Position numbers and translations under genes: made by a program. This document shows positions 14,903 to 21,506 of a stretch of DNA of 32,258 nt, piece after piece. Positions within the stretch are counted from its first letter, which is position 1, and every line of letters starts with the position of its first letter. The notes beneath the pieces were generated by a model. It saw only the letters and a program-made list of their open reading frames with translations, was not told where the DNA came from and ran no database searches. Source of the DNA: Deltaproteobacteria bacterium UBA5799 (lineage in GTDB: Bacteria; Desulfobacterota; GWC2-55-46); contig DIDN01000049.1 of assembly GCA_002418185.1 (NCBI GenBank), positions 1 to 32,258 on the forward strand. Reading direction: 5' to 3'.

Positions 14903-15772
14903 TCAGCCCTTACGCCTTGCCTTAAGTATCCGTTCTATCTTGCCGTAATCCTTGATTATTTCAATATGGTCGTATCTGCCGTCAGCCTCGGCCATGCGCC
15001 TCACTTCACCTGACTGCCCATAGCCCATCTCGACAAGCAGCCAGCCTCCGGGAGCAAGAAAGAGAGGGGCCCCGCTCACTATGCGCCTTATGAATGAAAG
15101 GCCGTCCTCTCCGCCTGCGAGCGCACCCCTGGGCTCGAAGTCCCTGACCTCCGGGTCGAGGCTTTGCAGGTCTCCTTCCGGAATATAAGGCGGGTTTGAG
15201 ACTATTATGCCTGCACGGCCCTTCAACTCGCCGGGAAGCGGGGCAAAAAGGTCGCCGCTCAATGACCGGACCCTTTCCGATACTCCAGCCCGCTCGGCGT
15301 TCTCCCTTGCGACTTGAAGCGCCTTTTCCGATATGTCGGTTGCGTAGACGAGAGGGCCCGGGACCTCGCTCGCCACCGACACCGCTATGCAGCCGCTCCC
15401 GGTGCAGAGGTCTATGACGGCCAGGGCTGGGTCCAGTTCTCTTCCGAGCTTAACGGCCTCGCCGGCAAGGAGCTCGGTCTCGGGCCTCGGTATGAGGACG
15501 TCGCTCGTGACCTTCAAGGCAAGCCCCCTGAACTCCGCCTCGCCGAAGATGTACTGGGGCGGCTCCCTCTTTATCCGTCTTTTCAGGGCCGTCCCGAGGG
15601 CCGAGACTTCATCAGGCGAAAGCTCCCGCCTTCCGTCCATAAAGAGCGCGTGCCTCTTCACCCCGAGCAGTCGCATGAGGATGAACTCGGCCTCGCTTTT
15701 CGGCTCCGGGACGCCGGCCTTTGAAAGGGCCTCGCATGCCCTCGTCAGCGCCTCGCTGAGCGTCCCGGTCAT
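14903..15772 (-). CDS. prmC: Peptide chain release factor N5-glutamine methyltransferase PrmC (HemK)
   Basis: From the ATG at 15772 (GGGAGGG upstream on the reverse strand) the product is 289 residues, close to the usual 275-290. The open frame runs further upstream to 15913, but that part is not conserved sequence. The N-terminal helical domain (SEALTRACEALSKAGVPEPK) binds the release factor. The PQYIFGEAEFRGL segment, SAM loop DLCTGSGCIAVSVA (about 121-134) and catalytic NPPY (193-196) are diagnostic. It methylates the glutamine of the GGQ motif of RF1 and RF2 in the cytoplasm. In many genomes it follows prfA; here it stands alone behind its own candidate promoter. Confidence 0.93.
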   Translation of the reverse strand: MTGTLSEALTRACEALSKAGVPEPKSEAEFILMRLLGVKRHALFMDGRRELSPDEVSALGTALKRRIKREPPQYIFGEAEFRGLALKVTSDVLIPRPETELLAGEAVKLGRELDPALAVIDLCTGSGCIAVSVASEVPGPLVYATDISEKALQVARENAERAGVSERVRSLSGDLFAPLPGELKGRAGIIVSNPPYIPEGDLQSLDPEVRDFEPRGALAGGEDGLSFIRRIVSGAPLFLAPGGWLLVEMGYGQSGEVRRMAEADGRYDHIEIIKDYGKIERILKARRKG

Positions 15773-15845
15773 CGGCTGTGAACCCTCCCTGGCAAGAGTG
15801 TATGGACTCCCTCTTCGGCCTGCGGCGAAGAGGGGCTCGCATGTT

Positions 15846-15874
15846 AAATTACGATTATTCAGGAAGACTGTCAA
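15846..15874 (-). promoter_or_regulatory. Candidate promoter for prmC
   Basis: On the reverse strand: perfect TTGACA (15874-15869), 17 bases, and a weak TAATTT (15851-15846), about 70 bases before the prmC ATG. Confidence 0.35.
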
Positions 15875-15989
15875 AGTATTCCGGCGGGCGCGCCTCGGGC
15901 AGGTGGCGGGCATAGAATGACTTTCGTTTCCGGGCTATGCCTCAGGCGCCTTTCGGGAGCAAGCTGATTGGCGCTGAACGTTACCGCAC

Positions 15990-16457
15990 TCAAAACCTTT
16001 CGGTGAACTCGGCCACTTTGGGCCTGACAAGCTCCTCGAAGTCCCTGTATTTCATCTCTACCGCCTCGTAATGGGTGCCTGCGTTGAAATAGATATACTC
16101 GTCCCCCGTAAGGGAGCTGTCTACCAGCGTATCGACCTGGTACAGGTTGCCGAAGGGCGGCTCTGCCCCGGTCTCGCAATCCGGGAAAAGGTCCGAAAAC
16201 TCCTCTTCCTTGGCGAGCCTCAGGTCTTTTTTATGCAAGACGTCCCTGAGCCTCCCGAAGTCCACCTTCGAGCTTGCCGGCAAAACCGTCATGATTATCT
16301 CCCCGTCCGCCTTGACCATGACTGATTTGGCAAGCTCCCGGCCCTTGACGTGCATTGAGGCGGCCACCTCCTGGGCGGTATAGGCCTCGGTGTGGACCAG
16401 CGACTTGTACCACACGCGCCTTTCCTGGAGAAGGTTTTCAAGCCTTTTTGGGATCAT
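15990..16457 (-). CDS. YbaK/EbsC-family aminoacyl-tRNA deacylase-like protein
   Basis: A 155-residue single-domain protein after AAAGGAGG. The fold markers are HTEAYTAQEVAASMHVKGRE, then LAKSVMVKADGEIIMTVLPA with the conserved Lys44, and a late ETGAEPPFGNL segment equivalent to the GxxxPFG loop. Free-standing YbaK/ProX-type domains hydrolyse misacylated tRNAs such as Cys-tRNA(Pro) or Ala-tRNA(Pro). The exact substrate cannot be assigned. Its promoter is shared back to back with the archaemetzincin gene. It may read on toward prmC, 217 bases further. Confidence 0.85.
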   Translation of the reverse strand: MIPKRLENLLQERRVWYKSLVHTEAYTAQEVAASMHVKGRELAKSVMVKADGEIIMTVLPASSKVDFGRLRDVLHKKDLRLAKEEEFSDLFPDCETGAEPPFGNLYQVDTLVDSSLTGDEYIYFNAGTHYEAVEMKYRDFEELVRPKVAEFTERF

Positions 16458-16478
16458 GGCTTACCTCCTTTCATTATA

Positions 16479-16507
16479 ATTATATACCCTTCGTCCCGAA
16501 CCGGCAA
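16479..16507 (-). promoter_or_regulatory. Promoter for the YbaK-like gene
   Basis: On the reverse strand: TTGCCG (16507-16502), a 17-base spacer and TATAAT (16484-16479), giving a short leader before AAAGGAGG and the ATG at 16457. A forward TATAAT at 16524-16529 may serve the archaemetzincin gene but lacks a good -35. Confidence 0.55.
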
Positions 16508-16563
16508 AAAGGCCCGGGCGGTGTATAATCGGGTTCGTGGCGCTTTACAGGGGAGGCCCGGAA

Positions 16564-17100
16564 ATGGTGCTCGTATTGCAGGTTGGAGAGGTGGACCGGG
16601 AACTGCTTGAACGGCTCCGCGAGGACCTCGAAAAGGAGCTCGGGTTCGAGGCGGCGGTTGCCGGGGACGTCTTTCTTACGCCCGATTTCGCGCTTGACGA
16701 GGAGAGGGGGCAGTACAGTTCGACGAGCATATTGTACGCCGTCATGGAGAGGCATGAATTCAAGCGCTACGGGCGGGTCCTGGGGGTGGCCTCCGTCGAC
16801 CTCTTCGCGCCGGGCCTCCACTTCGTCTTCGGGGAGGCCGGCCCCGGAGCCGCTGTCATATCCACATTCAGGCTGCAGGAGAGTTTCTACGGAAGGGAGG
16901 AGGACAGGTCGCTCCTGAGGGAAAGGGTGTTGACCGAGGCCGCCCACGAGCTCGGCCACACATACGGCCTCGGGCACTGCGCCTTGCCGGAGTGCGTCAT
17001 GTTCTTTTCAAATTCCATAGAGGACACGGACAGGAAGGGGCACCGCTTCAAGGGGAGGTGCCTTGAGAAGATGGCCGAGGCAGGGGCCTTCGGGAAGTAA
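16564..17100 (+). CDS. amzA: Archaemetzincin-like zinc metalloprotease
   Basis: A 178-residue protein from the ATG at 16564, preceded by GGGGAGG; a GTG at 16537 is in frame but less well placed. The active site HELGHTYGLGHC (His128, His132, His138) and following CVMFFSNS with D-x-K are the archaemetzincin signature. The family's second zinc site uses four Cys in HCx4CxM...CxxC. Here Cys139, Cys144 and Cys166 are present but the third is Lys163 (FKGRC instead of FCxxC). It probably cleaves short peptides in the cytoplasm; the physiological substrates are unknown. It is a single gene, divergent from the YbaK-like gene. Confidence 0.88.
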   Translation: MVLVLQVGEVDRELLERLREDLEKELGFEAAVAGDVFLTPDFALDEERGQYSSTSILYAVMERHEFKRYGRVLGVASVDLFAPGLHFVFGEAGPGAAVISTFRLQESFYGREEDRSLLRERVLTEAAHELGHTYGLGHCALPECVMFFSNSIEDTDRKGHRFKGRCLEKMAEAGAFGK

Positions 17101-17129
17101 AAAAGGCCCGGGGCGACTGCCCCGGGCCT
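17099..17129 (-). terminator. Intrinsic terminator of the DUF2249-hemerythrin gene, shared hairpin
   Basis: AGGCCCGGGGC (17104-17114) and GCCCCGGGCCT (17119-17129) form a perfect 11-base stem with a four-base loop. The reverse strand runs into six T, so it terminates the minus-strand gene. It also follows the archaemetzincin stop at once, but without a T tract in that direction. Confidence 0.8.
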
Positions 17130-17171
17130 GAACCCGCGGGCGTGCGGGCCGGCAGACCATGTCGACGGCTG

Positions 17172-17849
17172 TCAAGCGGCCTGGGCCTTCTTTATGACCA
17201 TGGCCCTTTCGCCGCCGGTTATGAACGAGTCCGATTCCGGGTAGAGTATGTGCTCCTCCTTCATGTTGTGGTCGAGCAGTATGCCGAGGAGCGAGCCTGA
17301 GCCTGATTCCACGCCGAGCGCGTCGCGCCCCTCTGTTGCGCCGAGTATCTGGTCGAGTAGCGTCTGTATCTCCTTGTGCTCCGTCCTCATGACAAAGGTC
17401 GGCCCGGCGTCCCGCATGCCGGTCTTTTCCTCGAATACGGGGAAGAGTATCTCCTCCTCTATCCGGATGTGCTTCCTTAACCCGAGGCTGAACTCCCTGA
17501 AGCTCTTTGCCGCGTCCTCCCACCTCGATTCCTTGACCGAGTTCTTGAAGCCCTCGAATATGGTATCCAGCCTCCTGTGGTCGGCCTGCAGGTAGTCGGT
17601 TATGGTGATGTCCGGGTTCGGCCTCTCCCTTTTAACGATGCTTACCCTCCAGACCTCGGGGCCCGATTCGAGCGTCCACCAGTCGAACTCGCCGTCGTGC
17701 TCGACCTGGAACTGGTAGAGGAGCGGCCTGGGCTCGTGGTCGTTGACGAGCATGAACGATTCCCCTGGCCTCAAGCTGTTGTAAAGGCCGAATATCTTCG
17801 GGTGCCTGTCTTTCGGGACCATGTCCCTTACGTCGAGAACTTTTTCCAT
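17172..17849 (-). CDS. DUF2249 plus hemerythrin (HHE) domain protein
   Basis: A 225-residue protein after CAAGGAGG. Residues 1-72 are a DUF2249 domain (LDVRDMVPKDRHPKIFGLYN, SFMLVNDHEPRPLLYQFQVE). Residues about 80-210 are a hemerythrin-like HHE cation-binding bundle with ligands in LQADHRRLDTIFEGF, LRKHIRIEEEILFP, MRTEHKEIQTLL and LLDHNMKEEHILYPESD. This pairing resembles YtfE/RIC-like proteins involved in iron-sulfur repair and NO or oxidative stress, acting in the cytoplasm. The exact role is inference. It is the third hemerythrin-type gene in the window but belongs to a different subfamily from the tandem pair. It has its own terminator. Confidence 0.87.
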   Translation of the reverse strand: MEKVLDVRDMVPKDRHPKIFGLYNSLRPGESFMLVNDHEPRPLLYQFQVEHDGEFDWWTLESGPEVWRVSIVKRERPNPDITITDYLQADHRRLDTIFEGFKNSVKESRWEDAAKSFREFSLGLRKHIRIEEEILFPVFEEKTGMRDAGPTFVMRTEHKEIQTLLDQILGATEGRDALGVESGSGSLLGILLDHNMKEEHILYPESDSFITGGERAMVIKKAQAA

Positions 17850-17917
17850 ATATGCGGTTCCTCCTTGTTTGTTTTACCTCTCGGGCTTTCCTCCGGATAT
17901 TGTCTACTCAACGGGCT

Positions 17918-17940
17918 TTGATAAAAATGACAAAAATCAA
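17918..17940. promoter_or_regulatory. Inverted repeat upstream of the DUF2249-hemerythrin gene
   Basis: TTGAT and ATCAA flank a 13-base A-rich core containing TGACA, about 70 bases before the start codon. The half-sites look like those of FNR/CRP-family regulators, but the spacing is wider than the usual four bases. It is a candidate operator only. Confidence 0.25.
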
Positions 17941-17965
17941 CAGTCGCGTCCTCCGGGGAGCCGCT

Positions 17966-18775
17966 TCAGTTCAGGGGCTTGGGCGGCCTCTCAAGCGAGG
18001 GGTCTTTCCTGAGCGCCTCCCTGTAGTATTCCGTCGCCTCCGGGAGGAACGTCTTGAGCTCGTCTATCCTTTTCTGGTCGCTCGGGTGGGTCGATAGGAA
18101 CTCGGGTGGCGCCCCGTCGCCCTTTTCGAGCATCCTCTGCCAGAAGTCTACGGCTACCTCGGGGTCGTATCCGGCCTTTGCCATCAATATGAGCCCGATC
18201 CTGTCGGCCTCGAGCTCGTGCTTCCTGCTGTAAGGGAGGAGCACCCCGACCTTTGCGCCGAGCCCGTATGCCTGCAGGAGCCCCTCGCGGGCTGCCGGGC
18301 TCGTGCCCAAAAGCGCGGCAGAGAGCGCTGCGCCGCCTATCCTTAGCGCCTGCTCCTGGGACATCCTCTCCGCTCCGTGCCTTGCGATGACATGGGCCAC
18401 CTCGTGCCCCATGACGGCCGCGACCCCGGCTTCGTCCCGGCAGACCGGCAATATCCCGGTATTGAGGGCCACCTTGCCGCCTGGCAGGGCGAACGCGTTT
18501 ACTTGCGGGTTCTCGATAACTACGAACTCCCATTCAAACTCGGGTTTCCCGGCTGCCGAGGCTATCCTTCCGCCGACTTCGTTGACGACCGAGTTGTAAC
18601 GGGCGTCCTCGCTCAGGTCGGCTTCGGCCTTTATCTGCCTGAAGAGCGTATCCCCTATCCTCTCCTCCTGGCTTTCGGAGACTATCATTATCTGCTGTCG
18701 CTCGGTGTAGGGCACCCTTGCGCAGCTTGAAAATGCAAGGAGGACGGCTGCTATCAAGAGAACGCTTCTGGCCAT
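17966..18775 (-). CDS. M48-family periplasmic metalloprotease lipoprotein
   Basis: A 269-residue protein. The N-terminus MARSVLLIAAVLLAFSSC ends in a lipobox-like FSSC, giving a lipidated Cys18. The zinc motif HEVAH and the downstream Glu in YSRKHELEADRIGLILMAKA are the M48 active site; FLSTHPSDQKRIDEL is the usual closing motif. It resembles LoiP/YcaL and the protease half of BepA, which act in outer-membrane protein quality control. There is no TPR repeat region, so it is the short type. A candidate promoter lies just upstream, back to back with that of the helix-hairpin-helix gene. It ends 116 bases before the next minus-strand gene. Confidence 0.9.
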   Translation of the reverse strand: MARSVLLIAAVLLAFSSCARVPYTERQQIMIVSESQEERIGDTLFRQIKAEADLSEDARYNSVVNEVGGRIASAAGKPEFEWEFVVIENPQVNAFALPGGKVALNTGILPVCRDEAGVAAVMGHEVAHVIARHGAERMSQEQALRIGGAALSAALLGTSPAAREGLLQAYGLGAKVGVLLPYSRKHELEADRIGLILMAKAGYDPEVAVDFWQRMLEKGDGAPPEFLSTHPSDQKRIDELKTFLPEATEYYREALRKDPSLERPPKPLN

Positions 18776-18808
18776 ATCGCGGGTCCCCTTAAAATTTGAC
18801 GTTCTCCG

Positions 18809-18837
18809 ATTCTAAACCTTTTTTGGAAAAATCACAA
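18809..18837 (-). promoter_or_regulatory. Candidate promoter for the M48 protease gene
   Basis: On the reverse strand: TTGTGA (18837-18832), 17 bases, TAGAAT (18814-18809), about 35 bases before the start codon. Confidence 0.5.
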
Positions 18838-18902
18838 TATCGGGCAAAACCCGCCCCTTTTTCCGGCTCGGAGGGAGGCGTTTTCCCGGAAATAACGGCG
18901 AC

Positions 18903-18931
18903 TTGACAGTGTTTTGAAAGGCTCCTACAAT
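18903..18931 (+). promoter_or_regulatory. Strong sigma-70 promoter for the helix-hairpin-helix gene
   Basis: Perfect TTGACA (18903-18908), 17 bases, TACAAT (18926-18931), about 50 bases before the ATG at 18982. Confidence 0.75.
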
Positions 18932-18981
18932 CAATCAGACCCTGAAAAGGGTGCTTTTAATCCGTATACAGGAGGGTTTCC

Positions 18982-19185
18982 ATGGCTGGCAAGACGTGTC
19001 ACATAAACAGCTCGAAAGCGGACGAGATAAGGAAGTCCGTTGGGATCGGCGACAACGAGGCCCGCAGGCTCGTGAATTACAGGGAAGAGCACGGCGGTTT
19101 CAGGACCCTTGACGACCTGATGAACGTCCCGGGGTTCGCGCCGGACACGGTGGAAAAGCTCAAAAGAGACTGCGACCTCGACTGA
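18982..19185 (+). CDS. Stand-alone helix-hairpin-helix (ComEA-like) protein, 67 residues
   Basis: After AGGAGGG comes a frame starting MAGKTCHINSSKADEIRKSV. The whole protein is one (HhH)2-type unit: INSSKADEIRKSVGIGDNEA is the first hairpin, and YREEHGGFRTLDDLMNVPGF with APDTVEKLK the second. This matches the DNA-binding domain of ComEA. It has no signal peptide or membrane anchor, so it is probably cytoplasmic and not the competence receptor. Binding to DNA backbone is the likely activity; the biological role is unknown. It is monocistronic, between a strong promoter and a strong terminator. Confidence 0.85.
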   Translation: MAGKTCHINSSKADEIRKSVGIGDNEARRLVNYREEHGGFRTLDDLMNVPGFAPDTVEKLKRDCDLD

Positions 19186-19194
19186 GCCGCGTAG

Positions 19195-19242
19195 AAACCG
19201 GACATTCCGGACATTCCTTTTTTCCGATTGTCCGGTTTTTTT
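19195..19242 (+). terminator. Intrinsic terminator after the HhH gene
   Basis: AAACCGGACA (19195-19204) pairs with TGTCCGGTTT (19229-19238) over a 24-base loop, ending in seven T (19236-19242). The loop holds a second CCGGACATT copy, so an alternative pairing exists. Confidence 0.8.
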
Positions 19243-19394
19243 GCGCCCTGAAAATGGCCTCCGGCGTGTCCTGGACCTCGGTCGACCCTTCACCTTTTTC
19301 CTTCCTGATTCCTTGCTTTCAGTTAAGGTTTGATTCGATTCCAATACTACGCTCAACACTTTTTCCGCGGACCGCTCAACCCTTTTGCCGCAGT

Positions 19395-19421
19395 TAAATC
19401 AACCGAATTGCCGGCCAATAT
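19395..19421 (+). promoter_or_regulatory. Candidate sigma-28 type promoter for the chemotaxis operon
   Basis: TAAA (19395-19398), exactly 15 bases, then GCCAATAT (19414-19421), six of eight matches to GCCGATAA. It lies about 75 bases before the chosen TTG start. I saw nothing else in the rest of the gap (19243-19496). Confidence 0.4.
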
Positions 19422-19496
19422 TGAACCTCTGTGTCTATACAGGGGTTTCCGTACGCACCGATAAGCGATGTAGAAGTGCATCAGGGGGAAAACGGT

Positions 19497-20795
19497 TTGG
19501 AAGAAAAGGGGAAATCGGCGTCAATGCTCGACGGCCTGATGGTCGCAAGGACGGGCAGCAGGTGGAAGGCTGCCTTAGCCGCGCTCTCTATTTCCCTGGC
19601 GGCTATTGCGTTCATGCTCTTTTCGGGAGCCCCCGCTGAGAGCGCCCTGTACCTCGGGCTCTGGTCAGTTTTCGCGGCCTCGTTCGCATCGTTCGCCTCA
19701 AGGAGCCGCGGCGTGGCGCTCTCGGAGCTTAAAGACGAGGAGCTCGTTAGGGAGCTTGCCGAGAATACGCTCCATTACGGTTCGAGGAGGAAAAGGCTCA
19801 AGAGCTTCTTCACCTCGCAGCACGACCTCAACAGCCTCACGCGGAGCCACCTCGCCGAGGCCATAGACGAGACCGGCGCCGCGGCAGAGAGGATAATAGG
19901 CCAGTCCCAGCGCATAGACGCGGCCATGTGCCGGATGCAGGGCACTATCGAGGGGCTGCAGGCCGAGAGCAAGGCGATGGCCAGGGCAACCGGCGAGACC
20001 ATCGCCAGGAACGAGGCCAACATATCAGGACTCAGGGAATACATAGGGAAGCGCAGGTCGGACGTGGAGGAAGACTACAGGACCGTGCTGGCGCTCGCAG
20101 AGGAGGCGAGGTCGATGACCGGGCTTGTGGACCTCCTTAAGGGCATAAGCGACCAGACGAACCTGCTGGCCCTCAACGCCGCGATAGAGGCCGCGAGGGC
20201 CGGGGAGCACGGCAGGGGCTTCGCGATAGTGGCGGACGAGGTGCGGAAGCTTTCGAAGAACTCCGAGGAGGCCGCCGGGAAGATAGGCCGGGCGATGATA
20301 AAGATGGCGGAGGAGATAGAGACGAAGTTCGCGTTCAAGCTGAACCAGGACAGGCACACCGGGGAGTCCGCGCTCCTCATGGACCTGCAGAGCCAGCTCT
20401 CGTCGCTCGGCGAGGGCTACCAAAAGCTCGACAACCTGAACAGGCAGATACTCGGGCAGGTGGGCGAGAGCGGGGCCCAGGTCTCCGCGGAAGTGCTCGA
20501 CCTCATAGCAGGGGTGCAGTTCCAGGACATAGTCCGCCAGCAGATAGAGCTGGTAATAAAGACCCTGGCCGATTCCGACCGGTACATGAAGAGCCTCGAG
20601 GGGTGTCTCGATGAGGGGCATCTTTGCGTGGAGGAGTGCAGGATAGGCGGGTTCGGCATAGATGAGGTCCGCGAGCAGTACGTAATGGAGAGGCAGCGGT
20701 CCACCCACAGGTCTTTCGAGGACTCAAGAAGCGCCCCTCGAAGCGCCGCGCAGGCCGGGGCCGCGCCTGAAGAGGGTAACGTCGTCTTTTTCTAG
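19497..20795 (+). CDS. Methyl-accepting chemotaxis-type protein without HAMP domain
   Basis: I start at the TTG at 19497 (AGGGGG at 19483-19488, eight-base spacing), giving 432 residues. An in-frame GTG at 19431 and an ATG at 19524 are alternatives. Two closely spaced membrane helices (ALAALSISLAAIAFMLFSGA and ALYLGLWSVFAASFASFA) leave almost no periplasmic loop and no sensor domain. No HAMP follows. A long coiled coil has the signalling tip GISDQTNLLALNAAIEAARA that contacts CheA and CheW. Near the C-terminus is VQFQDIVRQQIE, seen in other HAMP-less MCP-like proteins. It would sense a membrane or cytoplasmic state. It heads the operon, 16 bases before cheY. Confidence 0.85.
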   Translation: MEEKGKSASMLDGLMVARTGSRWKAALAALSISLAAIAFMLFSGAPAESALYLGLWSVFAASFASFASRSRGVALSELKDEELVRELAENTLHYGSRRKRLKSFFTSQHDLNSLTRSHLAEAIDETGAAAERIIGQSQRIDAAMCRMQGTIEGLQAESKAMARATGETIARNEANISGLREYIGKRRSDVEEDYRTVLALAEEARSMTGLVDLLKGISDQTNLLALNAAIEAARAGEHGRGFAIVADEVRKLSKNSEEAAGKIGRAMIKMAEEIETKFAFKLNQDRHTGESALLMDLQSQLSSLGEGYQKLDNLNRQILGQVGESGAQVSAEVLDLIAGVQFQDIVRQQIELVIKTLADSDRYMKSLEGCLDEGHLCVEECRIGGFGIDEVREQYVMERQRSTHRSFEDSRSAPRSAAQAGAAPEEGNVVFF

Positions 20796-20811
20796 AAAGC
20801 AGGGAGGGAAA

Positions 20812-21180
20812 ATGGCCAAGACAATCATGGTGGTCGACGACTCGGCCTCAATAAGGCAGGTCATGAACCTGACGCTCAGTAAGGCCGGGTACGACGTGGT
20901 CGAGGCCAGCGACGGCTCGGACGCGCTCGGCAAGCTCGGAGCACAGAGGATAAACCTTATCGTCTGCGACGTGAACATGCCCAACATGGACGGCATCTCG
21001 TTTCTCAGGAACCTCAAGGAAAAGCCGGCCCACAAGTTCACGCCCGTCATCATGCTCACGACGGAGTCGCAGGAATCGAAGAAGCAGGAAGGCAAGGCGG
21101 CGGGGGCCAGGGCCTGGATAGTGAAGCCCTTCAAGCCCGAGCAGATGCTCGATGCGGTCTCCAAGCTCGTACTGCCTTAG
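20812..21180 (+). CDS. cheY: CheY-type single-domain response regulator
   Basis: A 122-residue receiver domain after GGGAGGG. Asp9/Asp10, phospho-acceptor Asp53 (VCDVNMPNMDG), Thr in MLTTES and Lys105 (IVKPFKP) are all present. It should take phosphate from CheA and relay it to the output, a flagellar motor switch or another target. There is no output domain. It sits between the HAMP-less MCP-like gene and the STAS gene, with gaps of 16 and 11 bases. As the only CheY in the cluster it is the presumed pathway output, though it could also act as a phosphate sink. Confidence 0.93.
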   Translation: MAKTIMVVDDSASIRQVMNLTLSKAGYDVVEASDGSDALGKLGAQRINLIVCDVNMPNMDGISFLRNLKEKPAHKFTPVIMLTTESQESKKQEGKAAGARAWIVKPFKPEQMLDAVSKLVLP

Positions 21181-21191
21181 GGGGAAGTGAC

Positions 21192-21506
21192 ATGCCGCTC
21201 CGGATAAGGAAAGCAGGGAAGAACGGTTCAACGATAAGAGTGGACGGCGAGATGAACATCTATCATGCCAACGAGATCAAGGACGGCGTCCTGAAGGCCG
21301 CTGAAGGGAGGGACAGTGTCGTCCTCGACCTATCGCGGGTATCGGAGATGGACTCGGCCGGGCTCCAGGTGCTGCTCCTTGCGTGGAGGGAGGCCGACAG
21401 GAAAGGCGTGCCGTTCAGGCTTTCCGGCGCAAGCGGCCCGGTCGACGAGGTCCTCCGCCTCTTTGACCTCAGAAGGCTCTTCTGCGGAGACGGTGAGGGG
21501 GAGTGA
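21192..21506 (+). CDS. STAS-domain protein (anti-sigma-factor-antagonist-like)
   Basis: A 104-residue STAS domain. The pattern is TIRVDGEMNIYHANEIKDGV, then VVLDLSRVSEMDSAGLQVLL with the phosphorylatable Ser55. In SpoIIAA/RsbV proteins this Ser is phosphorylated by an anti-sigma-like kinase. STAS proteins are also recurrent members of chemotaxis clusters in Deltaproteobacteria, where their job is unclear. The stop shares one base with the cheA start (TGATG), so the two are translationally coupled. A working guess is that it is controlled by the His-less kinase of the same operon, since SpoIIAB-like ATPases phosphorylate Ser rather than His. Confidence 0.88.
   Translation: MPLRIRKAGKNGSTIRVDGEMNIYHANEIKDGVLKAAEGRDSVVLDLSRVSEMDSAGLQVLLLAWREADRKGVPFRLSGASGPVDEVLRLFDLRRLFCGDGEGE

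Noticed and set aside
15773..15913. Upstream extension of prmC by 47 codons
   Set aside because: The extension has no PrmC similarity and contains the candidate promoter. The ATG at 15772 has a good ribosome site and fits the family length.
19195..19228. Direct repeat CCGGACATT twice, considered as a CRISPR or operator array
   Set aside because: Only two short copies, both within the terminator stem-loop; explained by the hairpin.
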